From: Caldilineaceae bacterium | Lineage (GTDB): Bacteria > Chloroflexota > Anaerolineae > Caldilineales > Caldilineaceae | DNA: 37,539 bases | Assembly: GCA_026705565.1 (NCBI GenBank) | Contig: JAPPAJ010000043.1 | Span: 1-37,539 of the forward strand | Direction of reading: 5' to 3' | Shown: in pieces, positions 18,564-28,905 of the stretch | Numbering within the stretch: the first letter of the stretch is position 1 | How the letters are laid out: each line of letters begins with the position of its first letter | Made by a program: the position numbers and the translations under genes | The notes under the pieces: generated by a model | Told to the model about the DNA's origin: nothing | The model's database searches: none | Seen by the model: only the letters and a program-made list of their open reading frames with translations

Positions 18564-21500
18564 ATGTCCGGAACAGCCCTTACCCCTGCATACCCCTGTC
18601 AAACCACACCCCCTTCACCTGCCGGTCTACCGGCCAAGCAGGGCCTTTATGATCCGCGCTACGAGCACGACGCCTGCGGTGTCGGCTTTGTGGTGGACAT
18701 CAAAGGCCGGAAGTCCCACGCCATTGTGGCGCAGGGGCTGCAGGTGCTCCTCAACCTGGCGCACCGGGGCGCATGCGGATGCGAACCGAATACGGGCGAC
18801 GGTGCCGGCGTCCTGATGCAGATGCCGGACCGGTTCATGCGCAAGGTCGCCGCGGCTTCGGGCATCGAACTGCCGCCGCCCGGCGAGTATGCGGTGGGCA
18901 TGGTCTTCCTGTCCCAGCGGGAGGACTACCGTTTCCGGTGCGAGGAACGCTTCGAGAAGATTGTCCGCGCCGAAGGGCAGACCGTTCTCGGCTGGCGGAC
19001 CGTGCCGACCGCCAACGGGGAGTTGGGCCACACGGCCAAGTTGGGCGAGCCGGCCGTGCGTCAAGTCTTCATTGGACTCAACCCGGAGCGGTTGACAGGC
19101 AACGACGATCTGGCGTTCGAGCGCAAGCTCTACGTGATTCGCAAGCAAGCCGAGAACCAGATCCGGTATTCGCACATGCGTGCCGGGGATGCGTTCTATA
19201 TCGCCAGTCTCTCGTCGCGTACGGTGGTCTACAAGGGCATGTTGATGTCGGAGCAGGTCAAGGGCTTCTACCCGGATCTGCTGGATAAGGACATGGAGTC
19301 GGCGCTGGCGGTGATCCACTCGCGCTTCAGCACCAACACCTTCCCCAGTTGGGAGCGCGCCCACCCCTACCGATACCTGATTCACAACGGCGAGATCAAC
19401 ACCCTGCGCGGCAACGAGAACTGGATGCACGCGCGCCAGTCCCAGTTGAGCAGTGGGCTGTTTGGCGATGACATCAAGAAAATCCTGCCCATCATTCACC
19501 CGGATGGCAGCGATTCGGCCAAGTTCGACGAGACGCTGGAGTTTCTGTATCTTGCGGGCCGTTCCTTGCCGCACGCCATGATGATGATGATCCCGGAGCC
19601 GTGGCCGCAGCATGAATCGATGAGCGATGCCAAAAAGGCGTTTTACGAATATCACAGCACGATGATGGAGCCGTGGGACGGGCCGGCATCGATCGTCTTT
19701 ACCGATGGCGCCGTCGTGGGTGCCGTGTTGGATCGCAACGGACTGCGTCCCTCGCGCTACTGCGTCACCAAGGATGACATGGTGGTCATGGCGTCCGAGA
19801 CAGGCGTGCTGCCGCTGGAACCGAATCGCATCCTGCGGAAATCGCGTCTGGAACCGGGGCGCATGTTTCTGGTGGACACGAATCAGGGCCGCATCATCTC
19901 GGACGAGGAGCTGAAGGAGACGATGGCCCAAGTCCAGCCCTACCGCGCGTGGCTGGACGAGCACATGGTCAGCCTGGATGAAATCCCGCAGCCCGATGTT
20001 GAGGTGCCGGGGGTGGAACACGGCACGCTGCTCGCACGGCAGCAGGTATTCGGCTACACGTTCGAACAGTTGCGCATCCTGCTGGCACCGATGGCCACGG
20101 ACGGTGTGGAGGCCTTGGGTGCGATGGGCAACGATACGCCGGCCGCAGCCCTGTCCAATCATTCACAGCTGCTGTACAACTACTTCAAACAGCTTTTCGC
20201 CCAGGTGACCAATCCGCCCATCGATGCCATCCGCGAAGAGCTGATTACGGGCACCGAGGTGATGCTGGGCGCGGAGTTGAACCTGCTTGAAACCAAGCCG
20301 GAGAACTGTCGTCAACTCAAGTTGCGCCACCCGATCCTGACAAACCGCGAGTTGGCCAAGATCCGCCACGTCGGAGAAAGTGGTGTACAGGAATTCCGTG
20401 CCAGGACCCTTCCGATTCTCTTTGACATCCGCGGCGGGGAGGCGGCGCTGGAGCAGGCACTCGAGGATCTGTTCCAGGCGGCGACGCAGGCCATTGACGA
20501 AGGCGTCAACATCCTCATCCTTTCGGACCGGGGCGTTGGTCCCGGCACGGCACCGATCCCGGCGTTGTTGGCAACCTCCGGACTGCACCACTATTTGATT
20601 CGCAACGAGACGCGCACGCGGGTGGCACTGGTGGTCGAATCCGGCGAACCGCGCGAGGTGCATCACCTGTCCCTGCTGATTGGCTACGGCGCGACAGCCG
20701 TCAACCCGTATCTGGCGATGGAAACGCTGGCCCAGATGATTGAGAATCGGCTGCTGGTGGGGATTGACCACGACACGGCGGTCTACAACTACGTCAAGGC
20801 TGCGGTTAAGGGTGTGGTCAAAGTAATGTCCAAGATGGGCATTTCGACGATCCAGAGTTATTGCGGCGCACAGATTTTTGAGGCGTTCGGTCTCAGCCAG
20901 CGTGTGGTCGACAAGTACTTTACCTGGACCGCAAGCCGGGTCGAGGGGATCGACCTGCCGGAGATATGCGCCGAAATCAAGATACGCCACGACCGGGCCT
21001 ATCCCGTGCGTCTCTTTTCGCCGGATCAGATGAACGGCAGTGCGCCCCGTGTGCCCGAAAACGGGACTGGAGACGGGGAAGGCCAGCTGCTTGCACCCGG
21101 AGGCGACTACCAGTGGCGCAAGGACGGCGAACTGCACTTGTTCAACCCGCGCACGGTACACCTGCTGCAGAAGGCGGTTCGAACCGAGGATTACGCCTCG
21201 TTCAAGGCCTACACGCAGGACATCGACCTCATGAACAGGGAATGGTGCAACCTGCGCGGTCTGTTGGAGTTTGACTTGGACGGCGCACCGAGCATTCCCA
21301 TCGAAGAGGTGGAGCCGGTGGAGTCGATCTGCAGACGCTTCAAGACCGGAGCCATGTCCTACGGTTCGATCAGCAAGGAGACGCACGAGACGCTGGCGAT
21401 AGCCATGAACCGCATCGGCGGGCGCAGCAATACCGGCGAGGGCGGGGAAGACCCGGCCCGTTACGTCCTGGAACCGAACGGCGACTCCAAGAACAGTGCC

Positions 21501-23357
21501 ATCAAGCAGGTGGCATCCGCCCGCTTTGGCGTGACAAGCTACTATCTCGTCAATGCCAGGGAGTTGCAGATCAAGATGGCACAGGGGGCCAAGCCGGGCG
21601 AAGGGGGTCAGTTGCCTGGCAAAAAGGTGTATCCCTGGATTGCCGAGGTGCGGCACTCCACGCCCGGGGTCGGTCTGATCTCACCGCCGCCCCACCATGA
21701 CATCTACTCGATCGAAGATCTGGCGGAGTTGATCCACGACCTCAAGAACGCCAACCACCACGCCCGCATCAACGTGAAGCTGGTGTCGGAGGTGGGCGTG
21801 GGCACGATCGCGGCAGGGGTCGCCAAGGGCCATGCCGATGTCATTCTGATCAGCGGCCACGACGGCGGAACGGGGGCATCCCCGCAGACGAGCATCAAAC
21901 ATGCCGGCCTGCCGTGGGAGCTGGGCGTGGCCGAAACACATCAGACCCTGTTGATCAACAATTTGCGCAGCCGCGTTGTCGTCGAGACCGACGGCCAGCT
22001 GAAGACGGGCCGCGACCTGGCCATCGCGGCGCTGTTGGGCGCCGAGGAATTCGGTTTCGCCACCAGCCCGCTGGTCGCCCTGGGCTGCATCATGATGCGG
22101 GTCTGCCACTTGGATACCTGTCCGGTGGGCGTTGCCACCCAGAATCCGGAACTGCGGGCGAAGTTCACAGGCGATCCCCAACATGTCGTCAACTTCATGC
22201 GCTTCATCGCCCAGGAGTTGCGCGAATACATGGCGCGGCTCGGGTTCCGTACCGTGGACGAGATGGTCGGTCGGACCGATCGGCTGCAGGTGCAGCAGGC
22301 GATCAAGCATTGGAAGGCGCAGGGGATCGACCTGACGGCGATCCTGCACCGGCCGGACGTGCCGGAAGACTGGGGCCGCTACTGCCAGATTGATCAGGAT
22401 CACGGCTTGGATGAGGCGCTGGACAACCTGACCCTGTTCGAACTTTGCCGGCCGGCGCTGGACAACAGCGTCGAGGATGTGCGACGTGCCCACGAGGGCG
22501 TTGCGGAAAAACCCTTGCACGGTGTGAAGGCGACACTTCCGATCGCCAACACAAACCGGGTGGTGGGCACCATCACCGGCAGCGAGATTACACGGCGCTT
22601 TGGCCCGCAGGGCCTGCCGGAGGACACCATCCGGCTGCATTTCCAAGGGGCGGCCGGACAGAGTTTCGGCGCGTTCATCCCCAAGGGCATGACGCTGGAA
22701 CTGGAAGGCGACGGCAACGACTACTTCGGCAAGGGACTGTCCGGCGGCAAGATTGTCGCCTACCCGCCCTCCGGCTCCACCTTCAAGGCCGAAGAGAACA
22801 TCATCATCGGCAACGTGGCCTTTTACGGCGCGACGAGCGGCGAGGCCTACATACGCGGGATGGCGGGCGAGCGGTTCTGCGTGCGCAACTCAGGCATGCA
22901 CGCGGTAATTGAGGGTGTGGGCGATCACGGTTGCGAATACATGACGGGGGGACGGGTCGTCGTGTTGGGCCCGACCGGTCGCAACTTTGCCGCGGGCATG
23001 TCCGGCGGCATCGCGTACGTATTGGATGAAGAGCCGATGGACGGCATCTGGCTCGCCAACCGCGTCAACCCGGAGATGGTCGAAGTGGAAGAACTGTGTG
23101 ATCCGGAGGAACGCGCCGAGGTGCGCGCGATGATCCAACGACACCATGCCCATACCAATTCGGAGGTGGCCGGAAGGATTCTGGCGAATTGGGATGCCTA
23201 CGTGGACGCGTTCGTCAAGGTATTGCCGAAGGACTACAAGCGCATGCTCCAATGTCTCGCCGAGGTTGAAGCCACCGGGCTTGAGGGCGAGGAAGCCATG
23301 ATGGCGGCATTCGAGCGCAACAGCCAGGACCTGGCGGCACGGGTCAGCGGCAACTGA
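18564..23357 (+). CDS. gltB: glutamate synthase large subunit
   Basis: [20 protein letters not shown] (GATase II Cys), [97 protein letters not shown]. Confidence 0.97.
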   Translation: MSGTALTPAYPCQTTPPSPAGLPAKQGLYDPRYEHDACGVGFVVDIKGRKSHAIVAQGLQVLLNLAHRGACGCEPNTGDGAGVLMQMPDRFMRKVAAASGIELPPPGEYAVGMVFLSQREDYRFRCEERFEKIVRAEGQTVLGWRTVPTANGELGHTAKLGEPAVRQVFIGLNPERLTGNDDLAFERKLYVIRKQAENQIRYSHMRAGDAFYIASLSSRTVVYKGMLMSEQVKGFYPDLLDKDMESALAVIHSRFSTNTFPSWERAHPYRYLIHNGEINTLRGNENWMHARQSQLSSGLFGDDIKKILPIIHPDGSDSAKFDETLEFLYLAGRSLPHAMMMMIPEPWPQHESMSDAKKAFYEYHSTMMEPWDGPASIVFTDGAVVGAVLDRNGLRPSRYCVTKDDMVVMASETGVLPLEPNRILRKSRLEPGRMFLVDTNQGRIISDEELKETMAQVQPYRAWLDEHMVSLDEIPQPDVEVPGVEHGTLLARQQVFGYTFEQLRILLAPMATDGVEALGAMGNDTPAAALSNHSQLLYNYFKQLFAQVTNPPIDAIREELITGTEVMLGAELNLLETKPENCRQLKLRHPILTNRELAKIRHVGESGVQEFRARTLPILFDIRGGEAALEQALEDLFQAATQAIDEGVNILILSDRGVGPGTAPIPALLATSGLHHYLIRNETRTRVALVVESGEPREVHHLSLLIGYGATAVNPYLAMETLAQMIENRLLVGIDHDTAVYNYVKAAVKGVVKVMSKMGISTIQSYCGAQIFEAFGLSQRVVDKYFTWTASRVEGIDLPEICAEIKIRHDRAYPVRLFSPDQMNGSAPRVPENGTGDGEGQLLAPGGDYQWRKDGELHLFNPRTVHLLQKAVRTEDYASFKAYTQDIDLMNREWCNLRGLLEFDLDGAPSIPIEEVEPVESICRRFKTGAMSYGSISKETHETLAIAMNRIGGRSNTGEGGEDPARYVLEPNGDSKNSAIKQVASARFGVTSYYLVNARELQIKMAQGAKPGEGGQLPGKKVYPWIAEVRHSTPGVGLISPPPHHDIYSIEDLAELIHDLKNANHHARINVKLVSEVGVGTIAAGVAKGHADVILISGHDGGTGASPQTSIKHAGLPWELGVAETHQTLLINNLRSRVVVETDGQLKTGRDLAIAALLGAEEFGFATSPLVALGCIMMRVCHLDTCPVGVATQNPELRAKFTGDPQHVVNFMRFIAQELREYMARLGFRTVDEMVGRTDRLQVQQAIKHWKAQGIDLTAILHRPDVPEDWGRYCQIDQDHGLDEALDNLTLFELCRPALDNSVEDVRRAHEGVAEKPLHGVKATLPIANTNRVVGTITGSEITRRFGPQGLPEDTIRLHFQGAAGQSFGAFIPKGMTLELEGDGNDYFGKGLSGGKIVAYPPSGSTFKAEENIIIGNVAFYGATSGEAYIRGMAGERFCVRNSGMHAVIEGVGDHGCEYMTGGRVVVLGPTGRNFAAGMSGGIAYVLDEEPMDGIWLANRVNPEMVEVEELCDPEERAEVRAMIQRHHAHTNSEVAGRILANWDAYVDAFVKVLPKDYKRMLQCLAEVEATGLEGEEAMMAAFERNSQDLAARVSGN

Positions 23358-23425
23358 GTATTGTATTGTGCAGGAACTGTTGGACACAGGGCATTGCACG
23401 TCAATACGCAGTCAGGAGATCATCG

Positions 23426-24928
23426 ATGGGTAAACCAACCGGCTTTCTTGAATTCGAGCGGCAGTCCGTGCCGGAACGTCCGCCGCTGGAGCGAATTCAG
23501 GATTGGGATGAGTTTCACCTGCACCTGTCGACAGGGGATCTGCAGCAGCAGGGTGCCCGCTGCATGGACTGCGGCATCCCGTTTTGCCATACGGGGACGA
23601 TGCCGGAAGGCGGTTGCCCCATCAACAATCTCATTCCGGAGTGGAACGACCTGGTATACCAGGATCGCTGGCGCGAGGCGCTGGCGCGCCTCCACGCCAC
23701 GAACAACTTTCCCGAGTTTACGGGTCGGGTCTGCCCGGCCCCGTGTGAAGGTTCCTGCACGTTGGGCCTAATCGAGCCGCCCGTCACGATCAAGAGCATC
23801 GAGTGCGCGATCATCGACCGGGGATTTGAAGAGGGCTGGGTCGTGCCCCAGCCACCCGCCGTACGCACGGGCAAGCGGATTGCAGTGGTCGGTTCGGGAC
23901 CGGCGGGGCTGGCGTGCGCCGCGCAACTCAACTCGGCCGGACATACGGTCACCGTTTACGAACGGGCGGATCGGATCGGCGGACTGCTGATGTACGGCAT
24001 TCCCAACATGAAGTTGGAGAAGGAGACGGTCCAGCGGCGCGTGGATCTGATGTGCGCCGAAGGCGTGACATTCGTGACCAACTGCGAAGTGGGCAAGGAC
24101 ATCCCGGCGGACAGGTTGCAGGAGGACAACGACGCGGTGGTCCTCTGCGGGGGTGCGACCAACCCCCGCGATCTGTCGATTGAGGGCAGGGAACTGGACG
24201 GCGTCCACTATGCCATGGAATTCCTGCACGGGAACACGAAGCAGTTGCTGGACGACAAACACGGTCCGGTACCGGGCGAGGGCGAAGGATACAGCCATCC
24301 GTTCATCTCGGCAGAGGGCAAGGACGTGATCGTCATCGGCGGCGGGGACACCGGCAACGACTGCCTGGGCACTTCGATGCGCCATGGCTGTCGGAGCGTC
24401 AACATGTTCGAAATCCTGCCCAAGCCGCCGCCGGACCGGGCTCCCAACAACCCGTGGCCGGAGTGGCCGCGTATTTTCCGTGTGGACTACGGCCATGCGG
24501 AAGCGGCGGAACGCTTCGGCGCGGATCCGCGCACGTTCCTGATCAGCACCAAGCGCTTCGTGGGCGACGAACACGGGAAGCTGAAGGAACTGCATACGGT
24601 CATGATTGAGTGGATAACGGACGAAGACGGCAGATTTCAGTTGCAGGAGGTTCCGGGCTCCGAAAAGGTGTGGCCGGCCCAACTGGTCCTGCTGGCAATG
24701 GGCTTTCTGGGGCCGGAAAACCCCGTGCTCGAGCAGTTGGGTGTGGAGCGGGATGCGCGCTCCAACGCCCAGGCCGAATACGGGCAGTTCGCCACGAACG
24801 TGCCCGGCGTGTTCGCGGCAGGGGACATGCGGCGCGGACAAAGCCTGGTGGTATGGGCGATCAATGAGGGCCGTGGCGCGGCCCGGGAGTGTGATCGCTA
24901 TCTGATGGGGGAAACCAGTCTGCCCTAG
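23426..24928 (+). CDS. gltD: glutamate synthase small subunit
   Basis: [13 protein letters not shown] start with AGGAG upstream; [75 protein letters not shown]. Confidence 0.97.
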   Translation: MGKPTGFLEFERQSVPERPPLERIQDWDEFHLHLSTGDLQQQGARCMDCGIPFCHTGTMPEGGCPINNLIPEWNDLVYQDRWREALARLHATNNFPEFTGRVCPAPCEGSCTLGLIEPPVTIKSIECAIIDRGFEEGWVVPQPPAVRTGKRIAVVGSGPAGLACAAQLNSAGHTVTVYERADRIGGLLMYGIPNMKLEKETVQRRVDLMCAEGVTFVTNCEVGKDIPADRLQEDNDAVVLCGGATNPRDLSIEGRELDGVHYAMEFLHGNTKQLLDDKHGPVPGEGEGYSHPFISAEGKDVIVIGGGDTGNDCLGTSMRHGCRSVNMFEILPKPPPDRAPNNPWPEWPRIFRVDYGHAEAAERFGADPRTFLISTKRFVGDEHGKLKELHTVMIEWITDEDGRFQLQEVPGSEKVWPAQLVLLAMGFLGPENPVLEQLGVERDARSNAQAEYGQFATNVPGVFAAGDMRRGQSLVVWAINEGRGAARECDRYLMGETSLP

Positions 24929-25068
24929 CCATGGGATGAGAGGAGCAACCGCGGAGCCGACCTGTGTTGTTCCGGCACCTTCCAGGCTGACCCGATCCAG
25001 ATGCAGGGAACCTCATGTACGTAGCATAGGGCTGTCCCTTGGAGACCTTGGCACAGGCAGCTAGTCCC

Positions 25069-25200
25069 CGCGGGTGTAGCGAAAGCCATTTTGAGGCAAC
25101 TAAGGGTGGAGTTGGCCTGGATGAGTATGGAGAAGAGTACCGCCACCGGCGGCACTGGTACATGACCCTCGCCCTGCGGGCCGTGTGCCGGACGACGACG
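25069..25200 (+). pseudogene. IS701-like DDE transposase C-terminal remnant
   Basis: SESHFEATKGGVGLDEYGEEYRHRRHWYMTLALRAV resembles the conserved C-terminal EExFExAKGEVGLDxYxVRxxxxWxRHMTLALLA of IS701-type transposases; no flanking transposase ORF. Confidence 0.5.
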
Positions 25201-25277
25201 CTCCCGGCAGAACCTCCGCGTAAAGCTCCCGACCAGTCTGTAACATACGAACCAGCCGCACCAGCCGGAGCGCACTC

Positions 25278-25589
25278 ATGACCATCACAGCAGAACAGGC
25301 GGAACGAGCCAAAGGCATCATTCTCGCCTCCCTAAACATCCACCACCAGCACCGTGTGCCCTTCCTGCATGTGTGGACAAAGCCAACCCGAGACTTCGAC
25401 GATGTTCCCTTCCTCGACGTCTGGGTTATCTACGACAGCGAGCCTCGCATCCTTGATACCGCCCTGCTCAATTCCTTCGACACCTATCTCATCAAGGCCC
25501 TGAGTAACGCCGGTATCCACGCCATCCCGTCCATCTCCTATGTTCCCCGGAGCGAAGCCGATCAACTTGGGGCTCCATGGATTGGATAG
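25278..25589 (+). CDS. small protein of unknown function, partner of downstream HEPN gene (possible degenerate nucleotidyltransferase-like antitoxin)
   Basis: 103 aa; DVPFLDVWVIYDSE...LLNSFDTYLIKALSNAGIHAIPSISYVPRSEAD; overlaps the next ORF by 13 bp. Confidence 0.6.
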   Translation: MTITAEQAERAKGIILASLNIHHQHRVPFLHVWTKPTRDFDDVPFLDVWVIYDSEPRILDTALLNSFDTYLIKALSNAGIHAIPSISYVPRSEADQLGAPWIG

Positions 25590-25930
25590 AACTCATAAGA
25601 GCCAGCCGCCTCCTGGCTAGCGGCCAACCTTCACAGGAAGCCTTGCGCCGTGCCGTCAGCACCGCCTACTACGCCATGTTCCACGCGTTGGCCACCAGTA
25701 ACGCCAACCTCATCGCGGGGTCCAAGACACAGGCCAACCAATCCGACTGGACCACAACCTACCGCTCCCTCCGACACTTCCGTGCTGAGAACCCACTCTA
25801 TGGTTGGCCACATCTCTTCAGCCAACCAATCCAAAATTTTGCCGTCATCATCGCCGGTATCAAGAGGCAGCGCGAGAACGCCGACTACAACCCCAACGTT
25901 ACCTTTGTTCAGAACCAAGTCATTACTTGA
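25577..25930 (+). CDS. HEPN-domain protein
   Basis: 117 aa; EALRRAVSTAYYAMFHALATSNANLI and KRQRENADYNP are typical HEPN helices and C-terminal R..ADY motif. Confidence 0.7.
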   Translation: MDWIELIRASRLLASGQPSQEALRRAVSTAYYAMFHALATSNANLIAGSKTQANQSDWTTTYRSLRHFRAENPLYGWPHLFSQPIQNFAVIIAGIKRQRENADYNPNVTFVQNQVIT

Positions 25931-26097
25931 TTGACCGCACACAACGGGCCATCACCAACATCAACGCCGCATTCCTGCAGGAATGCACCACAGTGGCAGC
26001 CGCAACCCTCGCCGGCTAACAATGAGGCGAGTAAGGCGGTGCTCGCTGATATCAGTGGCCATGTCACGCCTGATTTCCAAAGGAACATTGGACTGCA

Positions 26098-26712
26098 TCA
26101 CAACAACGGAAACCAATCTTGCAGTGTTCGCTTCAATTCCAGGAAAGCTACATCAGAGCACTGCTGAAATGACACCTTCCGTGCAAGCTCCAAGTATAAA
26201 GACGAACTGCGGGGCGTTCGAAATCGGCGCAACGCCGCCTCAAATGCTTCTTTAGGACGCGTCGGTTTTGCTTCATCTTCCTGCAGATAACCTTGCTCAA
26301 TCAACCAACTACGAAGCTGCTGATTTCCGCCTTCCCAACCGGCAATTCTGCTAACGTGAGGAGAATCACTCCAAACCCACACCTCAAGCTCAGGGGCAAT
26401 TACAATGGTTTTGGCCCGATCTTTCCAAACTGAACGGGAAAACTCTTCATTGATCGCCTTTGCCAATTCTTGAGAATGAATCTGTTCTCTTCCACTACCC
26501 TCATGGTCAAACACCAGCAAACCATAATGGTATTGTTCTGAATAATCAGACATGAACTCAACACCCCGCTGCGCACAGGCAGGATCATGCTGGGGATGAG
26601 AATAGATGTCCATTTCAACTTGCCGAATGCCCAATGCCTGTGGCCTCGCCAGCAATCCTTCCAATGTTTGCTGCATGCTTTTGTCTGCAACTACGACTAC
26701 AAGATCCTTCAT
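26098..26712 (-). CDS. TOPRIM/DUF4276-like protein, ATPase-associated (MAD4-like candidate)
   Basis: 204 aa; MKDLVVVVADKSMQQTLEGLL, YGLLVFDHEGSGRE, IVIAPELEVWVW; begins 2 bp after the ATPase stop. Confidence 0.6.
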   Translation of the reverse strand: MKDLVVVVADKSMQQTLEGLLARPQALGIRQVEMDIYSHPQHDPACAQRGVEFMSDYSEQYHYGLLVFDHEGSGREQIHSQELAKAINEEFSRSVWKDRAKTIVIAPELEVWVWSDSPHVSRIAGWEGGNQQLRSWLIEQGYLQEDEAKPTRPKEAFEAALRRFRTPRSSSLYLELARKVSFQQCSDVAFLELKRTLQDWFPLL

Positions 26713-26714
26713 TT

Positions 26715-27974
26715 TTATCCCAATATTCCTGATGCAAGCAGCGTGCCAAGGTCGGTCTTACCTTGCCAGTTTCGGAGCTTGGGATGCTCGGAACCAAGGA
26801 CAATGTCCGTAGCCCCATGAGAATCCTTGGCAAAGCACAGTACATCATCTACGTTAACAGTGTTCAAGACCACCGGTGAATGAGTTGCCAACAACACTTG
26901 GGACTCGTACACTGAAGACAAGGAATCGTACACAGTTACTACAGCTTTGGGATGAATGCCGTTCTCCGGTTCCTCTATCAAATAGATTCCCTGAAGTCCG
27001 GACAAGTATGCCGGTAATGTTAGCGCTGTCAGACGAAGGGTTCCATCAGACACGAGCCAGGAAGGCACTTTCAAGCCGCCGGCATACTCATAAACCATGT
27101 AGCAATGCCTATCTTCCGGACGTTCGACGGTCGTGATGTCCTTCAAGTCGTCAAGTGCAGTCCTGAGATGTGCAATCCACATTCCATGCCGTTTTGGGTC
27201 TTCCTCCCGCATACGGGCGATAACCCAAGGCAGATTTGAGCCATCCGGCAGAAACCCGGCGACTCTTGTGGGCGGGCTGGGACGCTTGATCTTACTACTG
27301 TTAAGAACAAATCTTTGAACCCCGGCGGACAAGTATTCTTGGAACCAAGTCGCAACTGGAAAGTTACTGGAATCGGCTAGAAGATTACCGAGGGCTGACC
27401 GTTGCGGACCTAGCTTGAATGAGGGGGCCCAACCTCTACCCGATCTCTTATAGGTCTCGCTGTAAAAATTGTCATTTCCACCTTGAACTTTGTTAATGAC
27501 AACTTTGGAATCCCGTCCACGTATATTGGTCAGCAGTGAATCTGGCAGGACATGAGACATAGGAAAAATGGAGGATTGACAATTCTCCAAAATCTTAGCC
27601 TTCTTCAATAGCAGCCGCTCGTCCTTAATCTCAAATCCGAGTCGGAAATCATCAAATCCAATGGCTATCTCATACCTGACCGTGTCCAAGTCCGGCTTTG
27701 ATATTAATTTCCGCAACCCATTGGGAATGCGCACTTCAACAGCCAGTTCAATCCGTTCTCCTTGTCTGGCAAAGAGGAGTTCTTCGGGTACCGGGCTTCG
27801 TTCAGACAATGCAGCGTCCAACCCATCAGATACGAGGTCATTCAGGAAACCGATAACGTCCAAAAAGGTCGTTTTGCCGGATGCATTGGGGCCCACCAAG
27901 ACGTGAAAGGGCTTCATGGGCCTTTGCACGTAGCGTAGACATCGGTAGTTCAGGGCCTCTACCAGAGTAATCAT
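26715..27974 (-). CDS. AAA ATPase (AAA_21/AAA_15-like, ABC-type fold), defence-associated type
   Basis: FHVLVGPNASGKTTFLDVIGFL (Walker A), LVSDGTLRLTALTLPAYLSG (signature-like), IYLIEEPENGIHPKAV (Walker B), VLLATHSPVVLNTV (switch). Confidence 0.88.
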   Translation of the reverse strand: MITLVEALNYRCLRYVQRPMKPFHVLVGPNASGKTTFLDVIGFLNDLVSDGLDAALSERSPVPEELLFARQGERIELAVEVRIPNGLRKLISKPDLDTVRYEIAIGFDDFRLGFEIKDERLLLKKAKILENCQSSIFPMSHVLPDSLLTNIRGRDSKVVINKVQGGNDNFYSETYKRSGRGWAPSFKLGPQRSALGNLLADSSNFPVATWFQEYLSAGVQRFVLNSSKIKRPSPPTRVAGFLPDGSNLPWVIARMREEDPKRHGMWIAHLRTALDDLKDITTVERPEDRHCYMVYEYAGGLKVPSWLVSDGTLRLTALTLPAYLSGLQGIYLIEEPENGIHPKAVVTVYDSLSSVYESQVLLATHSPVVLNTVNVDDVLCFAKDSHGATDIVLGSEHPKLRNWQGKTDLGTLLASGILG

Positions 27975-28177
27975 GTGAGAGACTCCTCCAGCTTAGTGAA
28001 ACCCTCTGAAATGTCTCTGTCCATCGGAGGGCCGCCTTCTTCTACTGGATCCTCGTTGTCTTCTCTCGGCATGTTGGCAAACGGCTCTCGCGTGTCCAAC
28101 TTGCCGGTAACTAGGTCAACAGTCAAACGCGTGTGGTACTCCTGCGTCAGCTTGATCTGCCAACGGTCAGGCCACAT
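27971..28177 (-). pseudogene. orphan C-terminal tail of a Type I restriction specificity subunit (HsdS)
   Basis: IKLTQEYHTRLTVDLVTGKLDTREPFANMP matches the common HsdS C-terminal pattern (xEYRTRLIADVVTGKLDVREAAAxLP). In-frame TGA two codons before the Met; stop overlaps the ATPase ATG by 4 bp (ATGA). Confidence 0.65.
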
Positions 28178-28274
28178 CCTTCAACGTCAACCCGTGGGAG
28201 TGCCATGATCGCCTCTAGGCTCCATGAGTCCACAAGACGGTCCCTATGTTAACACCACCACTCTGCGAAGGGCC

Positions 28275-28883
28275 ACTGTTTCAACCTCGTTGATATTGGT
28301 TCCAGACCGTCATCGGCATCGTCCGCGCGTGAGGCAAGTTCCGTTCGCCTACCTCAGGCCATGGCGTGCGCCATCAGGTGCACAAAGTCGAGGGTTCCTG
28401 TCTCCGTCTTCAGTCCCCGCGCCAACCATGTCCGCGGCTTGAAACAGCCAATCCAGCCTTCCAGCCGGTTGGTGCTGACGGAGATGCCTAGATCCCACTG
28501 GCTGCGCACCAAGTCGTGCCAGCGTTCCATCAGGTGCCGGGACAGTTCCCGCACCGGAGGCGACCGGGAGCGACTGCCGCGCCCGGCCTGCCATCACTGC
28601 TTTCCCAAGTGCCGTCAGGACCGACCCGCCGTTTCAAGACCTGTAGCACCGCACGGTCCAAGTGGATCAACACGTCCGGGTCTATGCACCGGAGATGCCA
28701 GTCCATGGTGTGCTGCATATGCACGGCGCACTGCTGTCGCTCCAAACCCGTGCCCCGCAACGCCGAACCGTAGACGGGGTCGTCGTCGATTGCCACACTG
28801 GCCGCGCCGGGCACCTTCCAATGGGCGATGTTATCGGAAGTCGTGAAGTAGAAGAACATGTCCCAACCGAAATTTCGATCCAC
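28275..28883 (-). mobile_element. decayed insertion sequence with frameshifted transposase
   Basis: Minus-strand pieces SVAIDDDPVYGSALRGTGLERQQCAVHMQHTMDWHLRCIDPDVLIHLDRAVLQVLKRR and MRELSRHLMERWHDLVRSQWDLGISVSTNRLEGWIGCFKPRTWLARGLKTETGTLDFVHLMAHAMA in different frames. The 3' end abuts ACTGTTTCAACCTCGTTGATATTGG (28275-), shared with the elements at 13934 and 35060. Confidence 0.6.
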
Positions 28884-28905
28884 AAAGAGCCCGTCAATTG
28901 ATGGT

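Noticed and set aside
18627-21656. Long minus-strand ORFs (511 and 497 aa) within gltB
   Set aside because: Antisense to gltB, which has canonical glutamate synthase motifs throughout.
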